DNA of 64,000 nt from Synechococcus sp. M16.1 (GCF_014279895.1 NZ_CP047954.1:1736001-1800000), one strand, 5' to 3'. Positions 1-7,625 are shown, counted from the stretch's first letter. Notes: generated from the sequence alone by a model not told the origin. Made by a program: numbers and translations.

Positions 1-2
1 AC

Positions 3-374
3 GGTCCCATAGCAGAGCTCGAAGAAAAAAATCCTGACCTTATTTTTATTCATCATGCGGGAAGATTCATCTATCCTGATGAATTAATTGGCACAGGAGA
101 TAATTTTGTAATTTTCGACCCAAACTCTATTAAGTTATCTGAATACAATGGATCTAATCCTGTCAAACTTGCTCCTGCTGCTGCCTTAGAAAATGCTATC
201 AACAGATCATTGACGGGAATTGCAGTTAAATATGGCAAAAAAAACAAATACTTCTCACATGTTTATTTTGTTCCAGATTCTGTCAACTTGAAAAAATTCA
301 AAACAGCTGTTGCCGATAGTTTTCTGACAAAAACGAATTACTTTGCATCCGAGAAACCAAATAAAAATCAATAA
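3..374 (+). CDS. Hypothetical protein, 3' end only (cut by window start)
   Basis: An open frame enters from the left edge and runs about 123 codons to a TAA at 372-374. The C-terminal part reads GPIAELEEKNPDLIF at its visible start and ends SEKPNKNQ. Codons are strongly A/T-ending and the DNA is AT-rich, unlike the core genes further right, so it may be horizontally acquired. I recognise no domain. The N-terminus lies outside the window, so total length and any signal peptide are unknown. Confidence 0.6.
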   Translation, partial: GPIAELEEKNPDLIFIHHAGRFIYPDELIGTGDNFVIFDPNSIKLSEYNGSNPVKLAPAAALENAINRSLTGIAVKYGKKNKYFSHVYFVPDSVNLKKFKTAVADSFLTKTNYFASEKPNKNQ

Positions 375-1092
375 TATCCTTAAGTAAATCTCTTTTCTTA
401 GGCACGGACAATAAGTCTACTGCCTATAAAGGCAAAATTCGATTAAAACATTCGCTTCTGATGGGGTGTCAGATAACAACCTCATTGTCATGAACGAAGC
501 GACTGCCCCATACCTTGGAGGCCAATGTCAGAGATATTCTTTCTAAGAATACCTGCAGGTTGCGGTCGAGAGGGCTAAAGAGCAGAAGCAGAAGGTCATC
601 GCGGTGAGTACGGTTTTGCGCGGTGCTCGCACCAGCGGTTCCACAATTGGTTCATGAACCATTAGATCCGCCCCAAGCATCCAGCAACGGAGCCAATCCT
701 TCGAGCGATGTGGATGAAGTCAGCGGGGCAGCTCTCACGCCTGGCTGGAAACCTCCACATCACCAACACCCAGAGCAGCCCAGACCCGGTCAGCGATCAC
801 CACGCCGAGCTGGGGATGGCTCAAAGCAAAGCCTGGAAAACCTTCAGGGTCTTTCACCCCGATGCTGAAATCTCAGGATCCAAGATCTGCCCAGCATCAA
901 TCAGTTCAAGCGCGTACAAAGCAGACAAGCCCCCTAAATCAATGACACCTGAGACGAGTCACTTATACCCAAAAGCAGCAACGTCGCAGGCACCAAGTTC
1001 GTCCACATTCAGGTCAGGTGCACCTTCGACGCCCCACCTAGTGTGGAGGGTCCAGCAGTAGAGCATCGCCAGTTGCTCGTCAGAAGGGTCCA
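375..1092. other. Gene-poor stretch between a partial gene and a recombinase remnant
   Basis: No convincing gene is visible in about 700 bases. The composition changes from AT-rich near 375-500 to more GC-rich after 600. Two overlapping forward ORFs (623-868 and 708-1061) lack family features and ribosome binding sites and look like chance frames. It may be decayed element DNA. Confidence 0.4.
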
Positions 1093-1500
1093 TTAACCCA
1101 ACTTGAGAGATGAACTCTCACCAGGCTCAGCAAGAACGTTGTTAGACGTGGTTCCCGTTGAGCTCTGGCCGAGCGTCGCCGAGAGCGTGAAAACGTCCAC
1201 CCCCCGCCGAATTGCATGAGTGGCATGAGTGTGGCGGCAACGGTGCGGGTAGAGGTGCACTTCGGCAGCCTTTCCCCATCTGGCCATGCGAGCGGCCACC
1301 CCCTGCCGGGTCAATGGCCCATTCCTTTTATTAGTTGGAAAGAGCCAGTCCTCAGCACCGCCGCGGCCCAACGACACGAACAGCGCCACCCTTCGGCATG
1401 AAGGATGGATGCGTCTGGCTTGAACTGCACCACCTTCTGCTGATGAGCGTTCACAAGCCACCTCTCACCGCCAGCCCTGGCCGGATTGTCTCCGTAGCGG
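1093..1500 (-). pseudogene. Tyrosine recombinase, degenerate C-terminal fragment
   Basis: The minus-strand product ends RCRHTHATHAIRRGVDVF, then an ATLGQSSTGTT segment, and finishes SSSLKLG. This aligns by eye with the C-terminus of the recombinase at 7626-8716, which has LRHSHATHAVQRGVDVF and finishes SSSLRLG. The HxxR-like block is present. The usual GH of the LGHSS box is GQ, and the nucleophile tyrosine position reads Asn, so it should be inactive. Homology upstream (KVVQFKPDAS, matching RRVVRVSSDT) continues in another frame, implying a frameshift near 1400-1450. The N-terminal two thirds is missing and a small forward gene starts at 1549. It is a decayed relic marking the far side of the accessory region. 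Confidence 0.75.
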
Positions 1501-1548
1501 GGCCCTTCCTTAAACATGGCTAAAACTAAGGACTGACACCCCTCCGCC

Positions 1549-1728
1549 ATGGAAGAGGCCACGTTCTGGGAACCGACCGACAAATTTCTGAACCAAGCCG
1601 ACTACGACCTGAAGCTCTTGATGAAGACCTGGAAAGACGAATACGGCGCGGATGACTACGCGTGCTCCATGGTGCTGCGGACCATCGCCGACAGCGTTTA
1701 TCTGCCTGAGGGCCAACCGCTCGTCTAG
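1549..1728 (+). CDS. Small hypothetical protein (59 aa)
   Basis: ATG at 1549 to TAG at 1726-1728. The product is acidic and soluble, beginning MEEATFWEPTDKFL and ending SVYLPEGQPLV. It contains DYDLKLLMKTWKDEYGADDY, which looks like a short helical domain. The next gene begins two bases after its stop, suggesting cotranslation. I recognise no family. Natural-looking amino-acid composition and the tight junction support a real gene. Confidence 0.55.
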   Translation: MEEATFWEPTDKFLNQADYDLKLLMKTWKDEYGADDYACSMVLRTIADSVYLPEGQPLV

Positions 1729-1730
1729 CC

Positions 1731-1958
1731 ATGTTCTTGGACATAATCGGCGTTCTTCTACTCGTTGCCCTTCTGGCGTTTGGTGCCGGGGCTTTGTGGA
1801 AACCCCTAAGAGCACTCTGGGGATTTATCTCCCGGCGTCAGGCCCTGGGTTGGTGGACAAGAAAGCCCATCCTCCCAATCGTTCGAGGCAAGAGCGGCGG
1901 CCGCTTTAAGCGCATCTACCGCAAGAGGACACGCCGCTCCTTCTATGGACGCTTCTAA
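1731..1958 (+). CDS. Small membrane protein with basic tail (75 aa)
   Basis: ATG at 1731, two bases after the preceding stop. Residues 2-25 form one hydrophobic segment (FLDIIGVLLLVALLAFGAGA). The rest is strongly basic, ending RIYRKRTRRSFYGRF. The predicted topology is a single N-terminal membrane anchor with a positively charged cytosolic tail that could touch nucleic acid or phospholipid. No family recognised. It forms a probable two-gene unit with the 59-residue protein. Confidence 0.5.
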   Translation: MFLDIIGVLLLVALLAFGAGALWKPLRALWGFISRRQALGWWTRKPILPIVRGKSGGRFKRIYRKRTRRSFYGRF

Positions 1959-2275
1959 GTAGCCGTAACCGCAATTGCGCATGAAAAAGCCGGGTGCAGT
2001 TCCCCCCGCAACCCGGCTTCGACGCAATCAGTCGTTTATGTAGCTGGACTTAGCCCGTCCCGTATTGACTCTGTTCTGGCTCAACTGTTCAGCTGAATAC
2101 ATGAGCTGACTGGCGCATTGACTCAGGGGGCGTCATCACCACCACATCTGTCCAAGGGCTTGAGCAGTCAGGGGTTGCTGACCCTGAGTATTTCTACTCG
2201 CTAGTCAGCTGCCTGTGGTTCCTTATGGTTCGCCAGTCTTCTGTTCCGTAGGCCCCCTTTCAACAGCATTAGGCA
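1959..2275. other. Intergenic stretch, one strong hairpin
   Basis: Apart from the hairpin at 1984-2019 I see no gene or RNA family here. Confidence 0.4.
1984..2019 (-). terminator. Terminator-like hairpin
   Basis: A 7-bp perfect stem (gccgggt at 1989-1995, acccggc at 2011-2017) has five A's on its left side. Read on the minus strand it is a GC-rich stem followed by a short T run. No minus-strand gene lies close upstream, so it may be a relic, or it may act weakly on forward transcripts of the 75-residue gene. Confidence 0.35.
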
Positions 2276-2452
2276 ATGCGCCTCCGCTTTTGGAAACGCC
2301 AATCGATGACTGACCACACCCTCAGCATCTCCGCCGCACTGCGTGAAGCACAGTTGCAGCGTCTTGAGGCTTCTCTGGCTTCAAAGTCAGCAGCCAAGCC
2401 TGAGCCTCAAGTCGAGGCCCCAAAAGACAAGGACGAATCAGTTCGCGACTGA
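2276..2452 (+). CDS. Small hypothetical protein (58 aa)
   Basis: ATG at 2276 to TGA at 2450-2452; a second possible start is the ATG at residue 11. The product begins MRLRFWKRQSMTDH, has a helical, Ala/Leu/Gln-rich middle (AALREAQLQRLEASLASKSA) and ends in a charged Lys/Glu/Asp/Pro tail. This resembles a short coiled-coil protein with a disordered tail. No family recognised. Confidence 0.4.
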   Translation: MRLRFWKRQSMTDHTLSISAALREAQLQRLEASLASKSAAKPEPQVEAPKDKDESVRD

Positions 2453-2536
2453 GAGTTAACGGTCGCTCTTCAGCCCTTGATCAGCACGGCATATTGAGGA
2501 CATCCAGCTCCGGCTGATGTTCTCTGAATACTTGTT

Positions 2537-2656
2537 GTGGAGGCGCTTGTCTCGATAGTTCTGGGCGTCTTGCTCGCCTGGTTCACAACCCGGCTGATCA
2601 TTTGGTTTTTCAGCCCTGATCGGTATCGGCGAGATCGCAGGTCAGAGGATGGATGA
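2537..2656 (+). CDS. Micro-protein with one membrane segment (39 aa)
   Basis: GTG start at 2537, TGA at 2654-2656. Residues 3-25 are hydrophobic (ALVSIVLGVLLAWFTTRLII), followed by WFFSPDRYRRDRR and an acidic end. The stop overlaps the start of the next micro-ORF by 8 bases, a layout typical of translational coupling. Too short for family assignment. Confidence 0.4.
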   Translation: MEALVSIVLGVLLAWFTTRLIIWFFSPDRYRRDRRSEDG

Positions 2657-2783
2657 GCGCCTAAAGATCGCTCTTGGTGCGACGGTCATCGCGGCGATCT
2701 TCGCTTTCGGGGCCGGTGGGAACTGGTTGGTTTTCCTTGTCCTCACCTCTATGGCAATCCTTATGACCTGTGAGTTCGGCTAA
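2649..2783 (+). CDS. Micro-protein, membrane (44 aa)
   Basis: ATG at 2649, overlapping the end of the preceding frame, to TAA at 2781-2783. After MDERLKIALG most of the protein is hydrophobic, enough for one long or two short membrane helices separated by GAGGN. No family recognised. The neighbours are also tiny membrane proteins. Confidence 0.4.
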   Translation: MDERLKIALGATVIAAIFAFGAGGNWLVFLVLTSMAILMTCEFG

Positions 2784-2790
2784 GAAGCAG

Positions 2791-2952
2791 ATGAAAACCC
2801 TTCTCCTGCTTTTGGTTATTGCGGAATCCATCTGGGCTGGAATTGCTCTGGACCGAGCTGGTTGGAAGTACCGGAAGCAGCTTTGACAATTTCAAGGGGC
2901 CGCTACTGGCCTCGTTGCGGGATACCTCTTGGGTCGTTCCAAGCTGATCTGA
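2791..2952 (+). pseudogene. Small membrane ORF interrupted by an in-frame TGA
   Basis: ATG at 2791 gives MKTLLLLLVIAESIWAG, continuing to RKQL, then TGA at 2884-2886. The same frame continues without another stop for 21 codons (QFQGAATGLVAGYLLGRSKL-I) to TGA at 2950-2952. The second half has a glycine-zipper-like GAATGLVAGYLLG membrane helix. The simplest reading is a 53-residue two-helix protein with a nonsense change in the middle. Alternatively a 31-residue protein is made and the rest is chance. Confidence 0.4.
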
Positions 2953-2968
2953 GTTCTCAACGCCGTCT

Positions 2969-3139
2969 TTGGGAACGCAAATTGATCACCGTGTTTATGG
3001 CCGCCAAAGTGACCAGACAGGTGAGGCAAAAATCCTTGTAATCCATGCGGGCATTGCACAAGCCCCGCAGGCTGCCAGATCAGCGCCGGTTGCCCTAAAG
3101 ACCGTTGAGATGGCCGATAACTCCCGCGAGTACTGCTAA
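2969..3139 (+). CDS. Possible small protein (56 aa, TTG start)
   Basis: An open frame without ATG runs from a TTG at 2969 to TAA at 3137-3139. The product contains RVYGRQSDQTGEAKILVIHA, then Ala/Pro-rich AQAPQAARSAPVALK, and ends MADNSREYC. The composition looks protein-like, but there is no clear ribosome binding site, and upstream it is closed by a TGA near 2950. It may be a remnant. Low confidence. Confidence 0.25.
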   Translation: MGTQIDHRVYGRQSDQTGEAKILVIHAGIAQAPQAARSAPVALKTVEMADNSREYC

Positions 3140-3238
3140 TTTCAAATTGTCCGACGAGACATCCCCGCTATGGCGGGTCTGAGGACATTCGAACTAAACC
3201 GAACACCTCGTACCGCCTTACAGGCGGATTGATTTCTA

Positions 3239-3712
3239 ATGCGCAAACAACTTGGTTCCGATGGCCTCGGCGCAACCGATGGCCACTCGCCTCGGACGTC
3301 TTCGCCTGCTCGCTTGAGCGGGATCCCCCTTATCTCTTGTCTCGCTCTGTCTGCAATCGCGCTGCATCAGAGTGAGGGTCAAGCTCAATCCTTTCTGCAA
3401 CGTCGCATTCAACAGCGAATGCAAGAACGACAGTTGCAAGAGGAAGCAAAGCTGACTGAGAACCAAAAGCAGCAGCTTTTCCAAGTGAGGCGCGATTGGT
3501 TGCTCAGCAGCTATGAACAGAGACTTGCCTTGTTCCAGTCAACTCAGGCTTGCCTGAAGGATGCTCAGACTTTTCAGGACGGCAAGGAGTGCAGGTCAAA
3601 ACGACGGAAGGCAGGGCGACAGCTCCTTGAAGAAGGTCGCCAAGTCATGAATGCCGAGCGTCAGCGTTTAGGTCTCTCGCCTTTGCCTACTGGCTTGCCG
3701 CTGTCGTTCTGA
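3239..3712 (+). CDS. Hypothetical exported protein, helical, basic (157 aa)
   Basis: ATG at 3239. A hydrophobic stretch at about residues 28-42 (SGIPLISCLALSAIALH), followed by GQAQS, looks like a signal peptide with an AQ-S cleavage site; the real start may lie nearer to it. The mature part is a charged, Gln/Arg/Glu-rich helix (QRRIQQRMQERQLQEEAKL) and contains two cysteines (ACLKDAQ, KECRSK). It resembles small periplasmic helical proteins of the Spy/LTXXQ kind only in composition. The stop overlaps the next gene's ATG by one base. Confidence 0.55.
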   Translation: MRKQLGSDGLGATDGHSPRTSSPARLSGIPLISCLALSAIALHQSEGQAQSFLQRRIQQRMQERQLQEEAKLTENQKQQLFQVRRDWLLSSYEQRLALFQSTQACLKDAQTFQDGKECRSKRRKAGRQLLEEGRQVMNAERQRLGLSPLPTGLPLSF

Positions 3713-4335
3713 TGGGTAGTGACTCCCTCTCTAGTGGCATCGGCACAGACGAGAGCCAACTGGATTGGACTCCATGGTCCGTCACAGAAGACGTTGCTCT
3801 TGATGGGACGTGTTCAAAGCGAAAGCGGGCCTTTTTTAAAACAGCCTTGCCACGCCTTTTGACGTTCCTAGAAAAATCAGCGCGTCATGCTCATCCCAAG
3901 CCAGCGCCATGGCACATCACCACTGGTGTTTGTGCTGTGGATGAGGTTGCTGACCACGTAATGGAGATGAACTGGTCTGGTTGGTGGTTTCGCCATATGT
4001 GCAGAGCCGCCGACATCCTCAAGATTCCCTGTCCTGACCAGCGTTTTATGGATGATCAACGTCCTTGGAATAGTTGGGGGGAAGTTATTGACCTCAAGCT
4101 GGAGCACCAGATTGCTCGGCCAGATGGGGATGGTGAGGAGCTGATTTCTCGCGATTGGGAGTTGCCGCCCTTTTTTCTGGGCAATCGCTTCCCTCGCAAA
4201 AAAGAGAATGTCTGCGAATGCAGCATTCCCCTTCCAGAGGAATCAGTTGCTCTCGCGCAGCTTGCTGAACAAGCCAGCCAATGCGACTCACCAGCGGACT
4301 TGGAGATTCCTGCTGTCTTGCAGAAGTTCTTCTAA
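3712..4335 (+). CDS. Hypothetical protein (207 aa)
   Basis: ATG at 3712 shares its A with the preceding TGA, so translation is probably coupled. The protein is soluble and Trp/Cys-rich, with motifs such as NWSGWWFRHMCRAAD and CPDQRFMDDQRPWNSWGE. It begins with a Ser/Asp-rich segment and ends AVLQKFF. I recognise no domain and see no signal peptide. Good length and composition make it a real gene. Confidence 0.6.
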   Translation: MGSDSLSSGIGTDESQLDWTPWSVTEDVALDGTCSKRKRAFFKTALPRLLTFLEKSARHAHPKPAPWHITTGVCAVDEVADHVMEMNWSGWWFRHMCRAADILKIPCPDQRFMDDQRPWNSWGEVIDLKLEHQIARPDGDGEELISRDWELPPFFLGNRFPRKKENVCECSIPLPEESVALAQLAEQASQCDSPADLEIPAVLQKFF

Positions 4336-4896
4336 GGACGAGCACGTCAAACCCAACATCAGATGGTCGGGGCCCACAAGGCAATGAGCGTTAAGGCTGA
4401 TTGCCTTGTGCGTGCCCACTAACGAGAGTGAGTCCATTGAGATCGGAGGCGTCAATGAGAGACGACGGTCCAACCGAGCAGGTTTTAGAAGTCGCCTGAC
4501 CTTTCGAGTATCTGCTCCACAAGTTTTCTCACCATCCATGGGCTTGCCCTAAATCCCGGCACCATCACTGCCGGGGGGCACTCAACACTGAGTCAGAAGG
4601 TCCATCACCTGGAACCTTGGCCCCAGGGGCTTGAAAGGCCCGACACTTCGCCCGACGCCAGAAATGGCATACGGCATGGCCCCTGTTCCGTCATCACAGG
4701 GGTGTCGGAAGCGAGCAATAGGAGAGGTCACCCCATTCCTGTCGTAGGTGGGCTGGCCTCTCAACCCCTGATCACATCGCGGGTTAAAGATGCACAAGCG
4801 AGCGAGCTAGGCCGTCTCTTCCACCTGGGAGGGGCGGCCTTCCTCCTTAAGTGAATGCAGTACTGCAGCCAGGCAATACGGAAACACAGTTGAGGG
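4336..4896. other. Gene-poor 560-base stretch with hairpins
   Basis: No supported ORF; frames on both strands here are shadows without family features. It contains a perfect 11-bp inverted repeat (4375-4410) and a 7-bp CCCGGCA/TGCCGGG stem (4555-4575). It could hold an unannotated RNA or be decayed coding DNA. Confidence 0.4.
4375..4410. repeat. Perfect 11-bp inverted repeat
   Basis: cacaaggcaat at 4375-4385 is mirrored by attgccttgtg at 4400-4410 with a 14-base loop, flanked by GC-rich ggggcc and gtgccc. No T tract follows, so a simple intrinsic terminator is unlikely. It lies 40 bases after the 207-residue gene. Confidence 0.5.
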
Positions 4897-5277
4897 TCAT
4901 CGCCGGTGGTGGTGGTTTGAGTGACCACGGAAGCCCTTCTGATCAGCGCCCAACGCCATCATTCGATTCAGCGCCGTAATGGCACCGACTGCCGCTGAAA
5001 ACTGACCTGCATTTTCCGCCTTGCGGGCGATGCGCTCTAAACGTCCAACCTGCTGGAAAAGCAAGTCCCGCTGGTCGATCTCCTCAGAGCCGTAGCAAGC
5101 GTCCAACCAGTCCTTGTGGGCCGAAGCGACGACATCACGAACATTTCTACGGCTACACCCCCATGTTTCGGCGGTAAAGGCAGTTAATTCGCTTAGACCC
5201 ATTCCGGCGTCTATCTGCCGGATCGCCCATTCATGGCGTTGTTTCTTCTCGCTGGCGGTGACTCTCTTGCGGGTCAT
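4897..5277 (-). CDS. HTH protein, phage terminase small-subunit-like (126 aa)
   Basis: ATG at 5277 (minus). The N-terminus is MTRKRVTASEKKQRHEWAIR, followed by a helix-turn-helix-like segment, WGCSRRNVRDVVASAHKDW, at residues about 39-57. The C-terminal half is helical (LLFQQVGRLERIARKAENAG, then AVGAITALNRMMALGAD). An HTH followed by an oligomerisation helix that ends near 'ALxRMxxLGA' is the pattern of terminase small subunits, but no large subunit or other phage gene is nearby. It could instead be an unrelated DNA-binding protein. The His-rich tail GHSNHHHRR is unusual. Confidence 0.5.
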   Translation of the reverse strand: MTRKRVTASEKKQRHEWAIRQIDAGMGLSELTAFTAETWGCSRRNVRDVVASAHKDWLDACYGSEEIDQRDLLFQQVGRLERIARKAENAGQFSAAVGAITALNRMMALGADQKGFRGHSNHHHRR

Positions 5278-5307
5278 GGCTACCTAGATGCCAGTGGATA
5301 ACTGGTG

Positions 5308-5559
5308 ATGCAGATTTTTTATTGGATCTGGATCGTTGCCATGGCGTTTGCCTGCTCTGTCTGGGCAGAAGAAATCGCCAAGTTGAAGGGCCACAACTCC
5401 AAGCAGTGGTTGGTGTTGGGATTGCTTTTTGGACCCGTCGCACTGATTGCATTGGCTGGGTACCCAGACCTTGAAGACAGAAAGCACCAGCGAGACTCCG
5501 CTGCTGAGCTGTCGTTGATCAAGGACGACATTGATGCCATTCGTCGCAGCAAGGACTGA
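5308..5559 (+). CDS. Small two-helix membrane protein (83-84 aa)
   Basis: A GTG at 5305 is followed by ATG at 5308; I take the ATG. Two hydrophobic helices flank a short polar loop: residues 3-21 (IFYWIWIVAMAFACSVWA) and 34-53 (WLVLGLLFGPVALIALAGY). A charged C-terminal helix follows. The LGLLFGPVALIAL segment resembles small DUF-type inner-membrane proteins that accompany phage or defence loci, but I cannot name the family. It starts 30 bases from the divergent HTH gene, with which it may share a promoter. Confidence 0.55.
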   Translation: MQIFYWIWIVAMAFACSVWAEEIAKLKGHNSKQWLVLGLLFGPVALIALAGYPDLEDRKHQRDSAAELSLIKDDIDAIRRSKD

Positions 5560-5561
5560 GG

Positions 5562-5759
5562 TCACAACAAGCCAGCTCCGATAAACGCCTCCTCGACCTC
5601 AGCCAAGGCGGCAGGGTCCAGGTCCATGTCGGCGATGGTCTGCCGAATCAGCTGCCTGGTGATGGCGAACCACTCGCGTCTGGAAGTCGATGCGGGCCAC
5701 TCAGCAAGGCCATCAAGCACGGAGCCTTCAAGTCCCAAGCCATCAAGGATTGAAGCCAT
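5562..5759 (-). CDS. Small acidic hypothetical protein (65 aa)
   Basis: ATG at 5759 (minus) overlaps the TGA of the 44-residue frame upstream, a coupled arrangement. The product (MASILDGLGLEGSVLDGL, then WFAITRQLIRQTIADMDLDP) looks like a compact helical protein. Ending at 5562, it faces the membrane protein ending at 5559, leaving two bases between the genes. No family recognised. Confidence 0.5.
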   Translation of the reverse strand: MASILDGLGLEGSVLDGLAEWPASTSRREWFAITRQLIRQTIADMDLDPAALAEVEEAFIGAGLL

Positions 5760-5893
5760 CAGTTCGTCTCAACCTCACTTACCGCAAGTTGCGCCAGCTC
5801 ATGAGCGAGCCGTTCGTGTTCAGCCACAGCAACATCGGGGTGAACCAAAACTAATCCAGCCTGATACTCACTATCAGGACATTCAATTAACAT
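5759..5893 (-). CDS. Micro-protein (44 aa), coupled to the 65-aa ORF
   Basis: ATG at 5893 (minus), TGA at 5759-5761. Product starts MLIECPDSEYQAGLVLVHPD and ends in a helix (AEHERLAHELAQLAVSEVETN). Its stop shares one base with the next start. The base composition falls sharply just upstream of it, at about 5890. Confidence 0.4.
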   Translation of the reverse strand: MLIECPDSEYQAGLVLVHPDVAVAEHERLAHELAQLAVSEVETN

Positions 5894-5947
5894 CTATCTG
5901 AACAGGCACCACATCAATTCTATTCACAAAACAACCAAAAAGGGTTT

Positions 5948-7390
5948 CTAAAAACCTAGAGAAGCATCTACATCAATCCCTGTAATGCCAGCATCTTTTG
6001 AACCTGCCTTCTCAGGTCGCGTAAAGCTATCGGATATGACAACAGAATCAGAATCTTCATCGTAACTCCAATTACGCACGAAAATAGTATTCATTCGCGA
6101 GAGCCCCTGCCGTTCAAGGCGCGAGAGCTTGGACTTTTGCAAGATATGCTCGCGGATTGCCGCTGCTCTACTTTTTCCATCGGGATGCGATTTTAAAGAT
6201 GCAAGAACATCTTCAGGAACCTTCTTATAGTCATCCTCTTTTTTCTCGTCTTTCTCATCCTTTGCCGCAGCTACAGTGCTCTGCATTGCAGCCCTTCTAA
6301 TTTCCTCGAGAGTCATTCCGGAATAGGCACCATCTTTAGAACGGGAGATACCCGGGTCTTCAACTCCTTCGGGGAGCAGTCTTTTTATCAACTTGCTTTC
6401 ATTGTGATTCATAGTTTCAGTCCACAACTTTATGCATTCTCGAGGATTAAAACCTGCAGCCGCAACATACTCAACTCCTAGCAAATCAGCCTCATATTCA
6501 AGCTTTCGACTAAAGCCAGCAAACTCAATAGCATGATCGCGCAAATTATATTGAATCCTATTCCATGCTTGCTCAGCAAAATTAGCAGCCAAGCCCTGCA
6601 TTTCATTAATCGAATCAGATATATTTGGGGTGTAATTTAGCGCAAGCTTCGCCACTTGCGGCCTTGTCAGCATTGCACTTATTTGCAGATTATTTAAAGC
6701 CATATCAGTGGAATAAGTACTATTTCCAAGTCCAGCATTAATTCCCCCAAGAATAGCCATACCAGTAACGTATGCATTCTGAGCCCCCCTCGCTTTCGAA
6801 ACTGAGCGGGAGACGTGCACGGATGTCTTCTGATCTAATTCAATCTGTTTTTTCCTTTTTTCTTCACCATGATTTTGAGTTATATGAGCAATTTCGTGTG
6901 CAACAACACATGCAACTTGATCAATTTTTCCAGTTAGCTCCTTTAGCATTGCAGTATTTAAAAATAGCGTTCCAGCATTGCTCAACGCAAATGCATTTGC
7001 ATCTCCACTCATTGTCCCAACAACCTGAGCAGCCCAAATATCAAAGTTAGTGGCTTTATCAATTTTGGGAAGCATTTGCACCGATTGACACTTTGCGCTA
7101 TTAGGATCCAAACCAAGAATACCGGCGCAATCAACGTTGTTTCTTACGGCAACACGAATTGGGCGCTTAATATCATTTGTAGTAATAACCCTATCAGCGA
7201 CTCTATATACAAGATACAAGTCTGGCGGCATTACTGACTTAGCACTTTTATAAGCGGCCGCTCGCTTATCTTTAACAGTCTGAGCATCCGCAGGCAAAAC
7301 ACCATTTACCCCAAGTAGTGACATGCCCAAGGTGACGGCAACAAAGATTTTTTTCACTGTCAAACCTGCCTCCTTCAAAGCCTTATACAA
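5948..7390 (-). CDS. Exported M48-family zinc metalloprotease (480 aa)
   Basis: A signal peptide (KKIFVAVTLGMSLLGVNGV, then ADAQ, residues 13-37) is followed by a peptidase M48 domain. The zinc motif is HEIAH at residues 165-169 and the third-ligand helix reads EYEADLLG near 298-305. Downstream are GFNP and SHPDGKSRAA, typical of the BepA/YggG-like M48B/C group, which degrades or quality-controls exported proteins. All catalytic residues seem present. A Lys/Glu/Asp-rich linker separates the C-terminal 90 residues. The gene is AT-rich compared with core genes and sits next to a recombinase relic, so horizontal acquisition is likely. Periplasmic location is inferred from the signal peptide. Confidence 0.85.
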   Translation of the reverse strand: MYKALKEAGLTVKKIFVAVTLGMSLLGVNGVLPADAQTVKDKRAAAYKSAKSVMPPDLYLVYRVADRVITTNDIKRPIRVAVRNNVDCAGILGLDPNSAKCQSVQMLPKIDKATNFDIWAAQVVGTMSGDANAFALSNAGTLFLNTAMLKELTGKIDQVACVVAHEIAHITQNHGEEKRKKQIELDQKTSVHVSRSVSKARGAQNAYVTGMAILGGINAGLGNSTYSTDMALNNLQISAMLTRPQVAKLALNYTPNISDSINEMQGLAANFAEQAWNRIQYNLRDHAIEFAGFSRKLEYEADLLGVEYVAAAGFNPRECIKLWTETMNHNESKLIKRLLPEGVEDPGISRSKDGAYSGMTLEEIRRAAMQSTVAAAKDEKDEKKEDDYKKVPEDVLASLKSHPDGKSRAAAIREHILQKSKLSRLERQGLSRMNTIFVRNWSYDEDSDSVVISDSFTRPEKAGSKDAGITGIDVDASLGF

Positions 7391-7625
7391 GAAGGTAGAA
7401 TACTGGAATTTAATACGCGAAAACTTAATTAATATTCACCCATGGGCGCCAATTTGTCTCCTTGCTTATGCAATGCATTAACCAAAAAATGACGGCAAAT
7501 TTCTGCCATTACTCGTGCAAAGTAATTCAATAATTTTAAACACAAGTCATATCGAGTCACCACTTGTCTTCTGATCCCATTGTCAACCGACAGGCGGGAT
7601 TGCATCAACCATGGCAGGGCCCTAA
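7391..7625. other. AT-rich intergenic region
   Basis: Upstream region of the M48 gene. It contains AT-rich tracts (around 7425-7435 and 7527-7540) suitable for a minus-strand promoter, but I cannot fix one. No ORF seen. Confidence 0.3.

Noticed and set aside
623-1061. Two overlapping forward ORFs near the left edge
   Set aside because: No ribosome binding site, no recognisable domain, Pro/Ser/His-rich composition typical of chance frames.
4582-4797. Minus-strand 71-codon ORF in the 560-base gap
   Set aside because: No start context or family; composition random; gap probably non-coding.
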